Shown piece after piece: positions 6,086 through 6,241 of a stretch of 6,241 nucleotides of DNA (its first letter is position 1; every line of letters begins with the position of its first letter). This stretch comes from an uncultured Saprospiraceae bacterium. GTDB lineage: Bacteria > Bacteroidota > Bacteroidia > Chitinophagales > Saprospiraceae. The stretch is taken from assembly GCA_938039305.1 (NCBI GenBank), contig CALHUZ010000536.1:1-6241 (forward strand), read 5' to 3'. Under the pieces are notes generated by a model. It had not been told where the DNA came from and made no database searches. It saw only the letters and a program-made list of their open reading frames with translations. Position numbers and translations under genes: made by a program.

Positions 6086-6241
6086 ACTACCATGCTGCTG
6101 CTGCCACTCATAGGATAGGACGATCATCTGACTATAATTGATCAAACCAGAACTGATGCCATGACTCTTTAAGTAATTGTCATAAAATAAATCTCGCAGC
6201 TCAGGGAGTATGTCTATATATCGATTGCTATACTCTATGAT
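6050..6241 (-). CDS. 3' end of an unidentified protein gene (runs off right edge)
   Basis: On the minus strand one frame stays open from the window edge for 63 codons to a TAA at 6052-6050; the other two minus frames stop almost at once. The fragment includes YIDILPELRDLFYDNYLKS (residues 8-26 of the visible part), then GLINYSQMIVLSYEWQQQHG (32-51), and ends DEVAKTKG. It looks like a soluble alpha-helical C-terminus, and its amino-acid make-up is protein-like. I do not recognise the family. Its last 36 bases overlap the 3' end of the beta-barrel gene on the opposite strand, an ordinary tail-to-tail overlap. No ATG defines its start within the window, so the gene is partial. Confidence 0.6.
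   Translation of the reverse strand: MIEYSNRYIDILPELRDLFYDNYLKSHGISSGLINYSQMIVLSYEWQQQHGSLLLDEVAKTKG

Noticed and set aside
1..6241. Mobile elements, CRISPR arrays, tRNA/rRNA genes, toxin-antitoxin or defence cassettes
   Set aside because: No transposase or integrase motifs, terminal inverted repeats, regularly spaced repeats or tRNA-like cloverleaf sequences were seen; the genes are housekeeping, transport and envelope types.

Overview
The window looks like a stretch of ordinary chromosome from a Bacteroidota bacterium, possibly a marine or Saprospira/Cytophaga-type lineage. This is inferred from moderately AT-rich DNA, gene starts without a usable Shine-Dalgarno sequence (apart from one misplaced AAGGAGG near 2580), a perfect Bacteroidota-type TAnnTTTG hexamer region before the acyltransferase gene, and an exported PorV/PorQ-like beta-barrel protein. 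The exact lineage cannot be read from the sequence alone.

Layout. Five genes read leftwards on the minus strand. In order of transcription they are: a YihA/EngB-type ribosome-assembly GTPase (4420-5055), a long PlsB-like glycerophosphate acyltransferase (2651-4339), an ERI-1/KapD-like DEDDh 3'-5' exonuclease starting at TTG (1972-2529), and the small (1444-1950) and large (160-1443) membrane subunits of a TRAP transporter of the mannitol/chloroaromatic (FcbT2/FcbT3) subfamily. The last three are tightly packed, with gaps of 21 and 0 bases, and are probably one transcript. The gaps of 80 and 121 bases before the acyltransferase and the exonuclease leave room for internal promoters. The TRAP substrate-binding subunit is not in the window.

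To the right, a divergent plus-strand gene (5264-6085) encodes a secreted outer-membrane beta-barrel protein. The 208-base region between it and engB contains a perfect 15-bp stem, 3-nt loop hairpin with A and T tracts at its base. This is a strong bidirectional intrinsic terminator, which is unexpected between two divergent genes. It makes sense if a small gene sits there. A 31-codon minus-strand ORF (5144-5239) begins with ATG just upstream of the barrel gene and has its stop codon inside the hairpin. It is the most interesting candidate for something undescribed in this window, though a chance ORF is not excluded. A mirrored 32-codon plus-strand ORF runs into the same hairpin.

At the right edge, the 3' end of another minus-strand gene (6050-6241, off the window) converges on the barrel gene and overlaps its last 36 bases. 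At the left edge, 159 bases downstream of the TRAP operon hold only a weak hairpin followed by nine T, possibly the terminator of a gene coming from outside.

Functionally the genes are mixed: ribosome assembly, phospholipid synthesis, nucleic-acid processing, solute import and an envelope protein. I see no mobile element, CRISPR array, tRNA, rRNA or defence cassette.
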